NCBI RefSeq assembly: GCF_002494345.1
Contig: NZ_NXNI01000001.1
Coordinates: 3,782,001 to 3,846,000, forward strand
Direction of reading: 5' to 3'
DNA length: 64,000 bases
Source: Natrinema ejinorense
GTDB lineage: Archaea; Halobacteriota; Halobacteria; Halobacteriales; Natrialbaceae
Position 1 is the stretch's first letter. Every line of letters starts with the position of its first letter. A program made the translations under genes and the position numbers. The notes below the pieces were generated by a model. The model was not told the DNA's origin. It worked only from the letters and a program-made list of their open reading frames with translations, and did not search any database. Positions 1 through 7,789 of this stretch are shown here, piece by piece.

Positions 1-20
1 TCGAGATTGGCGGCGCTCGT

Positions 21-102
21 ACGGTCTACTGTCCGTCAGTGCCGGTGGGACCGGGACCGTACTGTGGTCCCACCGGGCAATCGGGACGGCAAACCGTCTC
101 AG
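21..102 (+). repeat. 82-bp dispersed repeat, copy A
   Basis: An 82-bp segment recurs in reverse complement at 44668-44749 with only about nine or ten differences. Its centre is an inverted repeat: ggtgggacc is followed by ggtcccacc about 13 nt later, so a transcript could fold into a hairpin. It begins overlapping the stop codon of the DUF5787 gene and extends downstream of it. The second copy also sits in a 3' intergenic gap, so a terminator-like or REP-like role is inferred. Confidence 0.8.
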
Positions 103-1103
103 CCGAACCGATCGAGTCCCGACTGTCGTCGCCGCTTTCCGCTCGGCTCGGCCTCCCACGCGGTTCGGCGATCGCGCTCGGCCTCGAGGTCGACTCGAGA
201 CTCGGACGCCGACGTCGGTTGGTATCCCGGACACGAGGACCCACACTCCGAGCCGGCGTCGACCACTCGGGCCTTCCACTCGCAGTAGGGAAGCGTCGCA
301 CCGCTGGCGTCGTCCGGGCGGCAGGCCATACAGGCGGGGACGTCGTACGTTCGCCACCCCTTGCCGTAGGCCCGTTCGGCGATCCGTCGGCGGGTGCGAG
401 CCTTCGCCTCGGGGGAGACGACCTCGATTTCGGTGCGGCCGGGGTGGGACTCGAGTGGCTCGATGCCGGGCTCGTCGACGGCCAACGGCGTCGGCTCGCG
501 GAGCACCTCGATCTCGAGGGAGCCGCCCGCGTCCGCCCCGTCGCGGTGAACTCGCCAGACGCCGACTGCGTCGGGGATCCGGTTCAGGTGGGCGCGCGTC
601 ACGTAACTCTCGGTCGCGAGGACGACCTCGTCGACCAGTCCGAGACTGACGTCCGTTCGCAACTGGGCCTCGAGGTCCCCCGGGCGGCCGAGGTCGGGTT
701 TGTTCTCGATCCCGAGGAGTCGGTCGTACCAGTCGGGGTAGCGGGCGACCTGTCGGACGTACTCGCGGCTCCTGGTCGTGGTCGCGCCGTGGTCGCGTTC
801 GAAGAAGCCGATCTCGACGGCCCGCTCCGTCGCGCTGCGGGCGCGCTCGGGGTGGCAGTCGAAGGCGTCCTTCCAGTAGCGGGCCCGTCCGGTGCCGACG
901 GCCGAATCGATGGCCGCGTCGGGGATCGACTCGCTCGTGATCGCGACGCGGTCGGCGAATTCGGGGCCGGGTTCGACGCGGATGACATCGAGGATCCGCC
1001 CCCCTGGATCGGCGACGCTCCCGCCGAGTTGGCGCGCGACGATCCCCTCCTCGCGCTCCTCCAGGCGGGCGCACAGTTCGAGTTCGAACGCGAACTCCGA
1101 CAC
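99..1103 (-). CDS. DUF5787 family protein, probable RecB/Cas4-like nuclease
   Basis: The 334-residue protein matches the haloarchaeal DUF5787 family as I recall it. I chose the GTG at 1103 because the homologous-looking sequence begins there (FAFELELC); upstream codons in frame look non-coding. Visible motifs are Pro123-Asp124, then Glu133-Asn-Lys135 eight residues on (a PD-x8-ExK arrangement), Gln147 in AQLRTD, a Cys at 11, and Cys258-x2-Cys261-x12-Cys274 near the C terminus, plus Cys287-x3-Cys291. That layout resembles RecB-family nucleases with the iron-sulfur staple of Cas4 and AddB, in which one N-terminal Cys joins three C-terminal ones. The nuclease role is inference; the family has no established function known to me. 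It is divergent from the regulator at 1263. Confidence 0.75.
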   Translation of the reverse strand: MSEFAFELELCARLEEREEGIVARQLGGSVADPGGRILDVIRVEPGPEFADRVAITSESIPDAAIDSAVGTGRARYWKDAFDCHPERARSATERAVEIGFFERDHGATTTRSREYVRQVARYPDWYDRLLGIENKPDLGRPGDLEAQLRTDVSLGLVDEVVLATESYVTRAHLNRIPDAVGVWRVHRDGADAGGSLEIEVLREPTPLAVDEPGIEPLESHPGRTEIEVVSPEAKARTRRRIAERAYGKGWRTYDVPACMACRPDDASGATLPYCEWKARVVDAGSECGSSCPGYQPTSASESRVDLEAERDRRTAWEAEPSGKRRRQSGLDRFG

Positions 1104-1262
1104 GGTCGTGATGAGGGTCGGCGGCGAAATAAGTCGTCGGGTCCGGTCGTCCTCGAGACGACCGGCGGACGCGCGATATCGCGGGTGAACGCCGATCGTG
1201 AGCGACCGCCCGGGATCGGCTCGAGGGAAAAACACTATTCGCTGGCAGGAGTGGGAGAGACC

Positions 1263-2174
1263 ATGAGCGGAGAACGGTCGGCGGCCGCGGTCTTCGGGCT
1301 CCTCTCCGACGAGACGCGGATCGACGTGCTTCGGGAGATCGCCATCGCCCAGGCCGAGCGCCCACACAGCGCCGGCCCGGCGGAGCTCTCCTTCTCGACG
1401 ATCTACGAGCGGGTCGACATCGACAACACGTCGAAGCTCTCCTACCACCTCGGCGAACTCGAGGGGCTGTTTCTGCGAAAGGGCGACGACGGCTACTCGC
1501 TGACACACGCCGGCGAACGGATCGTCCGGCTACTCTTGTCGGCAAACTACGGCGAGCCGGGGGGAGTCGGCGGGACGGCTGTCCGGGGATCGTGTCTGCT
1601 CTGTGGGGCGGCGTCCCTCGAAGCGTCCCTCGACAACCAGTTCCTGAAGATCGGCTGTCGCGACTGCGGGCGCGACATCGCGGGCTACGAGGTCACGCCG
1701 GCACAGGTCCGCGAGCGGTCCGCTTCGGCCGTCATCGACGCGCTCACCCATCGAATGGGGGCCCACTACCGGCAGGTTCGGGGCGGCGTCTGTCCGTCGT
1801 GTGCCGGGCGCGTGTCTCTCGAGGTGGTCGAGGCCGGCGAACCCGACGCCGATCCGTTCCACGCGATCGATCGGTGTGAGGAGTGTCTCCGATCGTACTC
1901 CGCCCCGTTGACGCTCCGATCGGCCTACCACCCCGAATCGGTCGCGTTCTGCTGGGAGCGGGGCGTCGACGTGCTCTCGAGCGCGCCCTGGGAACTGCTT
2001 GGCTACGTCTCCGGGGGCCAGTGGTCGGGCACGCGTACCGCGACGGAGCCCGACGAATACGAGGTCGTCTACCGCCTCGAGGGGGACGAGCTTCGACTCG
2101 AGCTCGCGTCGGACCTGTCGGTCACGCGGACCGAGCGCGTGCGCCGCGAATCGGTCCGCGATCGCCGGTCCTGA
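1263..2174 (+). CDS. winged-helix regulator with zinc-ribbon C-terminal domain (DUF7351-like)
   Basis: A 303-residue predicted DNA-binding protein. Residues about 5-90 form an ArsR-like winged helix (AVFGLLSDETRIDVLREIA, then a helix containing SKLSYHLGELE). The rest carries four CxxC knuckles (CLLC, CRDC, CPSC, CEEC), suggesting two zinc sites. The architecture is the same as the protein encoded at 38688-39608, so the two are paralogues. The ATG at 1263 follows an AT-rich stretch and gives the expected N terminus; the open frame continues upstream only as an artefact of high GC. The ligand and targets are unknown. It faces away from the DUF5787 gene, with which it may share a control region. 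Confidence 0.8.
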   Translation: MSGERSAAAVFGLLSDETRIDVLREIAIAQAERPHSAGPAELSFSTIYERVDIDNTSKLSYHLGELEGLFLRKGDDGYSLTHAGERIVRLLLSANYGEPGGVGGTAVRGSCLLCGAASLEASLDNQFLKIGCRDCGRDIAGYEVTPAQVRERSASAVIDALTHRMGAHYRQVRGGVCPSCAGRVSLEVVEAGEPDADPFHAIDRCEECLRSYSAPLTLRSAYHPESVAFCWERGVDVLSSAPWELLGYVSGGQWSGTRTATEPDEYEVVYRLEGDELRLELASDLSVTRTERVRRESVRDRRS

Positions 2175-2241
2175 CGATCATCCAGCACCTGGGTTTCGAA
2201 CCCGGCGTCGACGGCCGAGCCGGGCGGAGTCGATTCAGCCG

Positions 2242-2273
2242 CTCACGAATCCGAACGCGGATTCGGCTGTGAG
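2242..2273. terminator. imperfect hairpin downstream of the regulator gene
   Basis: The arms cgaatccg and cggattcg pair perfectly, with ctcac and gtgag extending the stem around a three-base bulge. The hairpin lies about 70 nt after the upstream regulator stop and about 90 nt before the aIF2 gamma promoter. No oligo-T run follows, so a termination role is only a guess. Confidence 0.35.
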
Positions 2274-2360
2274 CCTCCCCGAGGCGCGACCCTGAGCCCG
2301 ACGCACTGTCACGTGCCGATAGTTCCCATACGGTTTCGCCGAGCGAAGGGATAGCTCGCA

Positions 2361-2370
2361 ACCTTTATCA
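2361..2370 (+). promoter_or_regulatory. TATA-like box of the aIF2 gamma operon
   Basis: The AT-rich box acctttatca sits about 45 nt before the aIF2 gamma ATG. It predicts a transcription start near 2390 and a short 5' leader of about 20 nt. It would drive the five-gene operon that follows. Confidence 0.5.
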
Positions 2371-2411
2371 GTCGCACAGGGGAATCACTACCCAAGATTA
2401 CTCATCGTCTT

Positions 2412-3644
2412 ATGGTAGGAAATCGACAACCGGAGGTGAACATCGGGCTCGTCGGTCACGTCGACCACGGCAAGACGACGCTGGTGCAAGCCCTCAGCGG
2501 CTCGTGGACGGACCAGCACAGCGAGGAGATGAAACGCGGTATCTCGATCAGGCTCGGCTACGCCGACGCCACGTTCCGCCACTGCGAGGGGCTCGAGGAA
2601 CCCGAGTGTTACACCGTCGAGGAGGAGTGTCCGGACGGGTCGGAAAGCGAGCCGCTGCGGACCGTCTCGTTCGTCGACGCCCCAGGGCACGAGACCCTGA
2701 TGGCGACGATGCTTTCGGGCGCGTCCCTGATGGACGGTGCCGTGTTGGTAGTCAGTGCCAACGAACCCGTTCCACAGCCCCAGACCGAGGAGCATCTGAT
2801 GGCGCTGGATATCATCGGCATCGAGAACATCGTCATCGCACAGAACAAGGTCGACCTCGTCGACCCCGAGACGGCTCGGAACAACTACGAGCAGATCAAG
2901 GAGTTCGTCGAGGGAACGGTCGCGGAGGACGCCCCCATCGTCCCCGTCTCCGCGGGCCAGGAGGTCAATCTCGACTTGCTCATCCAGGCCATCGAGGAGG
3001 AGATCCCCACCCCGGATCGGGATCCCGACGCCGATCCCCGGATGCACGTCGCCCGCAGTTTCGACATCAACAAACCCGGGACGACCGCGAAAGACCTCGC
3101 CGGTGGCGTCCTCGGCGGGAGTCTCGTACAGGGCGAGCTCGAGGTCGGCGACGATATCGAGATCCGGCCCGGTCGCGAGGTCGAGGAGGGCGGACAGTCC
3201 GAGTACGTCCCCATCGAAACGACCATTCGCTCGCTCCAGGCCGGCGGCGAAGCCGCCGATACCGTCACGCCGGGCGGACTGCTCGGTGTCGGGACCGGAC
3301 TCGACCCCTCGCTCACAAAGGGGGACGCGCTGGCAGGCCGGATGGCCGGCCCGCCGGGGACGCTCCCGCCGACGTGGAACGAGTTCACCATGGACGTCGA
3401 CCTGCTCGAGCGGGTCGTCGGCGCGGAAAGCGGCGAGACGGTCGACGAGATCAGCACCGGCGAGCCGCTGATGATGACCGTCGGGACGGCGACGACCGTC
3501 GGCTCGGTTACCAGCGCCCGAAGCGGCGAGTGCGAGGTCCGACTCAAACGCCCCGTCGCCGCCGATCCGGGGACGAAAATCGCGATCAACCGCCGCATCG
3601 GTGCGCGCTGGCGGCTGATCGGGCTGGGAACGCTCACGGACTAA
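2412..3644 (+). CDS. eif2g: translation initiation factor IF-2 subunit gamma
   Basis: The 410-residue GTPase subunit of archaeal aIF2 binds initiator methionyl-tRNA and delivers it to the small ribosomal subunit. G motifs are clear: [10 protein letters not shown] near residues 15-24, DAPGHETLM (G3) and AQNKVDLVD (G4). Cysteines of the characteristic insert appear in the stretch around CEGLEEPEC and EEECP. Domains II and III follow, ending in [10 protein letters not shown]. Length is normal for the family. It heads an operon with a PIN protein, Rpo7, Spt4 and dephospho-CoA kinase, an arrangement conserved across archaea, so it couples translation, transcription and CoA synthesis genes. Confidence is very high. 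Confidence 0.97.
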   Translation: MVGNRQPEVNIGLVGHVDHGKTTLVQALSGSWTDQHSEEMKRGISIRLGYADATFRHCEGLEEPECYTVEEECPDGSESEPLRTVSFVDAPGHETLMATMLSGASLMDGAVLVVSANEPVPQPQTEEHLMALDIIGIENIVIAQNKVDLVDPETARNNYEQIKEFVEGTVAEDAPIVPVSAGQEVNLDLLIQAIEEEIPTPDRDPDADPRMHVARSFDINKPGTTAKDLAGGVLGGSLVQGELEVGDDIEIRPGREVEEGGQSEYVPIETTIRSLQAGGEAADTVTPGGLLGVGTGLDPSLTKGDALAGRMAGPPGTLPPTWNEFTMDVDLLERVVGAESGETVDEISTGEPLMMTVGTATTVGSVTSARSGECEVRLKRPVAADPGTKIAINRRIGARWRLIGLGTLTD

Positions 3645-3648
3645 GGCG

Positions 3649-4041
3649 ATGAGCACGCGGACGCAGGTCGCACTCGATACGAGCGCGCTCATGATGCCGG
3701 TCGAACTCGACGTTCGGCTGTTCGAAGAACTCGAGCGGCTCCTGGACTCGTTCGAGCCGACGATTCCCCAGGCCGTTCTCGAGGAACTCCGGCGGCTCTC
3801 GGAGAAGGGCGGTCAGGAGGGAACGGCCGCGACCGTCGGCCACGATCTGGCGACCGAACGCTGTCTCGTCGTCGATACGGAGGCGTCGTACGCCGACGAC
3901 GCGCTGGTCGAACTCGCCCGCGAGGGGACCGTCGACTACGTCGTCACGAACGATCGTCCGCTGCGCGACCGGGTGCTCGAAGCGAACAGACCGGTAATTG
4001 CATTACGCGGGAGAAACAAGTTAGCGATCACTCAACCATAG
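3649..4041 (+). CDS. PIN domain protein (Fcf1/VapC-like ribonuclease fold)
   Basis: A 130-residue single-domain PIN protein. The N terminus has the typical LDTSALMMPV strand with the first catalytic Asp at about residue 9. Acidic residues follow in the middle and near YVVTNDRPLRDRV at the C terminus. It starts 5 nt after aIF2 gamma and its stop codon abuts the ATG of rpo7, so it is co-transcribed with translation and transcription genes. Stand-alone PIN proteins at this locus resemble Fcf1-type rRNA-processing nucleases; a role in rRNA maturation is inferred from context rather than proven. No antitoxin gene is adjacent, which argues against a VapBC toxin. Confidence 0.9.
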   Translation: MSTRTQVALDTSALMMPVELDVRLFEELERLLDSFEPTIPQAVLEELRRLSEKGGQEGTAATVGHDLATERCLVVDTEASYADDALVELAREGTVDYVVTNDRPLRDRVLEANRPVIALRGRNKLAITQP

Positions 4042-4611
4042 ATGTACAAACGGGTTAGACTGAAGGACACGGTAGAAGTACCGCCGGAAGAACTCGGCGA
4101 CGTATCGCCGGATCGAGTCAAGCGACTGCTCCAGGACAAACTCGAGGGGCGGATGGACGAAGAGGTCGGCAGCGTCGTCTCCGTCACCGAGGTGCACGAT
4201 ATCGGCCAGGGGACGGTGTTACCGAACCGGCCTGGCGTCTACTACGAGGCCGAATTCGACGCCGTCACGTTCGATCCGCAGATGCAGGAAGTCGTCGACG
4301 GCACCGTCGTCGAGGTCGTCGAGTTCGGTGCCTTCGTCGGGATCGGCCCCGTCGACGGCCTCTTGCACGTCTCGCAGATCAGCGACGAATACCTCGCCTT
4401 CGACGGCGAGAACCAGCGCCTCGCCTCGAACGAGTCCGCACGTTCACTTGGCGTCGACGACGCCGTCCGGGCTCGCATCGTCACCAAGAGCATCGACGAA
4501 CGCAACCCCCGTGACTCGAAGATCGGGCTCACCGCCAAACAGCCCGGCCTCGGGAAACACGGCTGGCTCGAGGAAGAGCGAGAGAAACGCGAAGCGACCG
4601 CAGGTGAATAA
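4042..4611 (+). CDS. rpoE1: DNA-directed RNA polymerase subunit Rpo7 (E')
   Basis: A 189-residue homologue of eukaryotic RPB7. The N-terminal RNP-like domain begins MYKRVRLKDTVEVPPEELG. The S1 domain lies at roughly residues 80-165 and contains GTVVEVVEFGAFVGIGPVDGLLHVSQ. With Rpo4 it forms the stalk of the archaeal polymerase, which binds nascent RNA and helps open the promoter. The acidic C-terminal tail is a haloarchaeal trait. The start codon directly follows the PIN stop (TAGATG), and spt4 follows after 2 nt, so expression is tightly coupled. Confidence 0.96.
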   Translation: MYKRVRLKDTVEVPPEELGDVSPDRVKRLLQDKLEGRMDEEVGSVVSVTEVHDIGQGTVLPNRPGVYYEAEFDAVTFDPQMQEVVDGTVVEVVEFGAFVGIGPVDGLLHVSQISDEYLAFDGENQRLASNESARSLGVDDAVRARIVTKSIDERNPRDSKIGLTAKQPGLGKHGWLEEEREKREATAGE

Positions 4612-4613
4612 CC

Positions 4614-4811
4614 ATGGCATCCGACCGTCTCGTCTGTCGTGAGTGTCACCGGGTCAACGAACCCGATAACGAAACCTGTGACGCCTGCAACTCCTCCTCG
4701 CTGACCGAGGACTGGGCGGGCTACGTCATCATCGCCCATCCCGAGGAAAGCGAGATCGCGACGGAGATGCAGATCACCGAACCGGGCGCGTACGCCCTGA
4801 AAGTTCGCTGA
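4614..4811 (+). CDS. spt4: transcription elongation factor Spt4 (formerly RNAP subunit E'')
   Basis: A 65-residue protein with a zinc ribbon made by Cys8, Cys11, Cys22 and Cys25, followed by an acidic alpha/beta domain ending EPGAYALKVR. Spt4 pairs with Spt5 and keeps elongating polymerase processive. Length and cysteine spacing fit the archaeal family. It lies between rpo7 and the CoA kinase gene with almost no spacing. Confidence 0.95.
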   Translation: MASDRLVCRECHRVNEPDNETCDACNSSSLTEDWAGYVIIAHPEESEIATEMQITEPGAYALKVR

Positions 4812-4816
4812 TTCAC

Positions 4817-5392
4817 GTGACCCGCGACGACGACCAGCGTTCGGCGTCCGCCGACGGCGACGATCAGCTACTGGTTTTGCCCGACGAACTCCGCGACGAA
4901 CTCAAAGAGCCGATGGGCCCGATCGAGACGGACGCGGATCGGCTCCTCGAGGCCGTCGATGGACCCCTGATCGCTGTCGGCGACGTCGTCACGTATCACC
5001 TCCTGCAGGCGGGCCGTCGACCCGACGTCGCACTCGTCGACGGCCGGACCAAACGCAGCGCCGTCGACGAGGAGATCCGCGAGGCGGTCACGTCCGGCGC
5101 GAGCATCGAAGTTCGGAATCCGCCTGCGGAACTCTCCGCGCCCGTCGTTCGGGCACTTCGCCGGGCGCTCTCGACTGCGGAACCGACCACCGTTCTGGTC
5201 GACGGGGAAGAAGATCTCGTCGCCCTGCCGGCGATCGCCGCCGCACCCGAGGGTGCGAGCGTCGTCTACGGCCAGCCCGACGAGGGGATGGTTCACGTCG
5301 TCGTCACCGACGACGACCGAACGGCGATGCGCGAACTCCTGGAGCGTTTCGAGGGCGACACCGAGCGATTCTGGACGTTACTGGACGGCTAA
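4817..5392 (+). CDS. GTP-dependent dephospho-CoA kinase (DUF359)
   Basis: A 191-residue protein starting at a GTG 5 nt after spt4. The family motif GDVVTYHLLQAG with DVALVDGRTKR and the later GEEDLVALPAIAAAPEG stretch identify it as the archaeal GTP-dependent dephospho-CoA kinase, which performs the last step of CoA synthesis and is unrelated to bacterial CoaE. The first 20 residues are an acidic, Asp-rich extension. It closes the aIF2 gamma operon; the next downstream DNA is a non-coding gap. Confidence 0.92.
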   Translation: MTRDDDQRSASADGDDQLLVLPDELRDELKEPMGPIETDADRLLEAVDGPLIAVGDVVTYHLLQAGRRPDVALVDGRTKRSAVDEEIREAVTSGASIEVRNPPAELSAPVVRALRRALSTAEPTTVLVDGEEDLVALPAIAAAPEGASVVYGQPDEGMVHVVVTDDDRTAMRELLERFEGDTERFWTLLDG

Positions 5393-5883
5393 CCCGAATT
5401 TACGAGTCACTGTCGTTTCGACGGTCGTCGGAACGGCGGCGGGATCGCCCCCGGTCGATCACGGCCCGGTACCGATAGGGAGCCGCTCGGGCGGGATCGC
5501 GCCAAGATTATTTAAACACCGTTGCATAGTTGGAATAATCTTTATATAGTACGTTGGATAGACAGTACCTGTGACAAATGAAACACGACGGATGAGAACG
5601 TGCCGGGACGATCGAATCGCGTCGTAGTGGCCCGGCTCGGATCGATCGGTCACGAGGTGCACAACGGAGTGTCGAACTCGAAGCGCGAAACACCCTCTCA
5701 GCAGACGGAACAGAGGACTATGGTCATCACAAATACACCTGATCCTGGCAGTCAGCAACGGAACTCCAACACGGTTCGAGACGGTCGAGCGAGGACGAAC
5801 AAAGTACTGACGATACTGGACCGAACGGCAATCGTCGCTATCCCGCCAAGGACGGGCGACCGAGACCGTCCCCGATTCGAACC
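5393..5883. other. 491-bp gap with a promoter and a doubtful small reading frame
   Basis: No convincing gene is present. An AT-rich core near 5533-5551 (ctttatatag) looks like a strong TATA box, implying transcription starting near 5575 and a leader of about 300 nt before the regulator at 5884. A 55-codon frame from the ATG at 5720 to 5887 overlaps the regulator start as ATGA, so a leader peptide is possible, but its composition (many Arg, Asn, Thr) does not look like a normal haloarchaeal protein. Confidence 0.5.
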
Positions 5884-6537
5884 ATGAGATACGTTCGACT
5901 CGAACTATCGACACCGGCCGGTGCCGTCCACCCGGTTGGTCGGGGGCTGGCGACCGAATCGGATCTCGAGCGGGACGAACTGGTTTACCTCGATTCGTTT
6001 CCGGATGGGACCGGGATTCTCCTGTACCGACTCCGCGCTGACGCCGAGCACCTCCGATCACACATCGGGGAGCACCCGCTCGTCCTCGAGTGGGATCTCT
6101 TCGAGGGAACAGGGGCAGACGTCTACTGTTACCTGTCCGTCGACTCCGGCGAACCGGCCTCGACGCTCATGTCCCTCGTCGGTCAGGATGGGCTGATCGT
6201 CGAGACGCCGATCGAGTTCACCAGTTCCGATTCGCTTCGCCTCACCGTCGCAGGAAAAGAGGAGATGATCCAGCACGCGTATCAGTCGATTCCCGAGCAG
6301 TTCGATTGTGTCATCATCAAGACCGGCGAGTACGACCCGACGTGCAAGTGGTCGATCCTCGATTTGACGACGCGTCAGCAGGAGGTGCTTCGAACGGCAG
6401 TCGACATCGGGTATTACGACGTTCCAAAACAGGCGACACATCAAGACATCGCGAACGAACTCGGCTGTGCGACGAGCACCGTCGACGAACACCTCCGGAA
6501 AGCGGAATCCGGGGTCTTTTCGTCGTTGCTAGGCTAG
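5884..6537 (+). CDS. HTH-10 / bacterio-opsin-activator-type regulator
   Basis: A 217-residue DNA-binding regulator. Residues about 1-150 form the variable sensory domain common to haloarchaeal Bat-like proteins. Residues about 158-212 are the HTH-10 domain: LTTRQQEVLRTAVDIGYYDVP, then a recognition helix in ELGCATSTVDEHLRKAES. It is convergent with, and overlaps by 9 nt, the DUF6114 gene on the other strand. The target is unknown; its neighbours make the adjacent envelope cluster a candidate. Confidence 0.88.
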   Translation: MRYVRLELSTPAGAVHPVGRGLATESDLERDELVYLDSFPDGTGILLYRLRADAEHLRSHIGEHPLVLEWDLFEGTGADVYCYLSVDSGEPASTLMSLVGQDGLIVETPIEFTSSDSLRLTVAGKEEMIQHAYQSIPEQFDCVIIKTGEYDPTCKWSILDLTTRQQEVLRTAVDIGYYDVPKQATHQDIANELGCATSTVDEHLRKAESGVFSSLLG

Positions 6538-6969
6538 GGAATCGACGACGCCACGACACCACGAGCGGATCCTCGTCGGAACGGCGTCGGCGAAACCCGA
6601 CGGACCGTCGGTCGCGGCGTCGGCGGGAACCCACGCGATACAGAGCGAGCCGCCGACCATCCCGAGGAACGTCCCGATTCCGAGCCCACCGAGCGCGCCG
6701 AAGATCGAGACGATCGCAAACGCGATCCCGACCGCGCCGAAATACGTCGCGTACTGCGGATAGGCAAGCGAGAGGAGACCGGAGACCAGAACGGGTACAG
6801 CAAGAACCAGCCCGACGAAGACGACGTAGTTCCGCACCATCGCGAATCGGATCACGAGATCGAGCGGCACAGCGGCGATGACGAGGCCGGCTAGCGTGAG
6901 TACGATCCCGCCCCAGAACGGTCGCTCGCGCCGCCAGTCGGCAAACCGACTGCGTCGGTCGTCGATCAT
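6529..6969 (-). CDS. DUF6114-like integral membrane protein
   Basis: A 146-residue membrane protein with four hydrophobic spans between about residues 22 and 112, after a basic N terminus (RRSRFADWRRERPFWGG). The RPFWGG entry into the first helix and the Gly-rich last helix match DUF6114 proteins of actinobacteria as I remember them. It follows the DUF6230-like gene by 7 nt and is surely co-transcribed. The function is unknown; pairing with a DUF6230 protein suggests a membrane partner for an exported or anchored protein. Confidence 0.8.
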   Translation of the reverse strand: MIDDRRSRFADWRRERPFWGGIVLTLAGLVIAAVPLDLVIRFAMVRNYVVFVGLVLAVPVLVSGLLSLAYPQYATYFGAVGIAFAIVSIFGALGGLGIGTFLGMVGGSLCIAWVPADAATDGPSGFADAVPTRIRSWCRGVVDSLA

Positions 6970-6976
6970 TCGTCGG

Positions 6977-7597
6977 TTACCCCGTTGCGTTGTGTTCTTC
7001 CTGACAGTCGATCACTGGTGGGGTGGTGTCCGTCTCCTCGGGATTTGCCACCATCGCGACGTCGAGCTCCTCCAGTGAGAGCTGGGTAATATACTGGTTT
7101 TCCGTCTGGATCGCCCCGTCTTCGATCACGATATCCGGCGATGAGATCCGCATCCGGTCTTCTCCCTCCTCGTATTCGACGACCTGGTCTTCCTCGAACC
7201 TGATATCGCCCTCGAGATGCGTAAACCGCTGATTGAGACCCTCGAACTCCACGTGTTCGGCCTCTATCGACACTCTGAACGTATCGTCCGTGACGGGCAT
7301 CTCGAGGTCTTTGAACAGGTGGAGTCCCTCGATCGTTCCGCTCTGGATGCGCGTCTCGCTGACGGGATAGCGCTCACAGCCTTCGTGGCTCTCCATCGTC
7401 GAGTACTGTTCGAACCCGTCGCCCCGGAGTTCGTCGAACGCGACCGTGAATCCGCCGACACCCGTCGCCGGGACGGCGACGCCGGCACCGACGGATGCTA
7501 CCCCGGCGAGGAAACCGATCAGGACCACGTTTGCGACGAGGAATACGACGACGAATCGCTTGCGATCGATTGGCACGGTTGCGGGGACATTCCCCAT
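6977..7597 (-). CDS. DUF6230-like membrane-anchored protein
   Basis: A 206-residue protein with one N-terminal transmembrane segment (about residues 14-38, RFVVVFLVANVVLIGFLAG) and an extracytoplasmic beta-rich domain. The sequence FTVAFDELRGDGFEQY and the later GTIEGLHLFKDLEMP resemble the actinobacterial DUF6230 family, whose genes sit beside DUF6114 genes exactly as here. I chose the ATG at 7597 because an AT-rich TATA-like box lies just upstream and the residues before it look non-coding. It is 7 nt from the DUF6114 gene. The role is unknown, probably at the cell envelope. Confidence 0.8.
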   Translation of the reverse strand: MGNVPATVPIDRKRFVVVFLVANVVLIGFLAGVASVGAGVAVPATGVGGFTVAFDELRGDGFEQYSTMESHEGCERYPVSETRIQSGTIEGLHLFKDLEMPVTDDTFRVSIEAEHVEFEGLNQRFTHLEGDIRFEEDQVVEYEEGEDRMRISSPDIVIEDGAIQTENQYITQLSLEELDVAMVANPEETDTTPPVIDCQEEHNATG

Positions 7598-7600
7598 ATG

Positions 7601-7614
7601 TATAAGTATAAATT
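7601..7614 (-). promoter_or_regulatory. TATA-like element before the DUF6230 gene
   Basis: Read on the minus strand the sequence is aatttatacttata, about 5-18 nt before the ATG. A second AT-rich box lies near 7632-7638. Either could drive the two-gene operon; the second gives the usual leaderless spacing better. Confidence 0.45.
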
Positions 7615-7789
7615 TGTTCGTGTATAGACGGTCATATAAACGGACCCCGCCGTCCGGATGGAAGGAAGCAACGCGTTGAGCCGGCCAGGCGGTGACGTTC
7701 CCACCGATCGATACTGCCAGTGTCACCGCTGTGGGGTCGAACGATTCCCCACCGATCCGGTCGGCGGAGTTGCGTATCGATCGTCCCCG

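Noticed and set aside
2180-2215. A T-arm-like sequence (gggttcgaaaccc on the minus strand) suggesting a tRNA
   Set aside because: The stem is imperfect, and no acceptor, D or anticodon arm could be drawn at the right spacing on that strand.
3649-4041. The PIN protein as a VapC toxin
   Set aside because: No antitoxin gene is adjacent; it is embedded in a conserved translation/transcription operon.
5720-5887. A 55-codon leader frame overlapping the HTH-10 gene
   Set aside because: Composition and codon use do not resemble real genes here, and no conserved feature is visible; kept only as a note.
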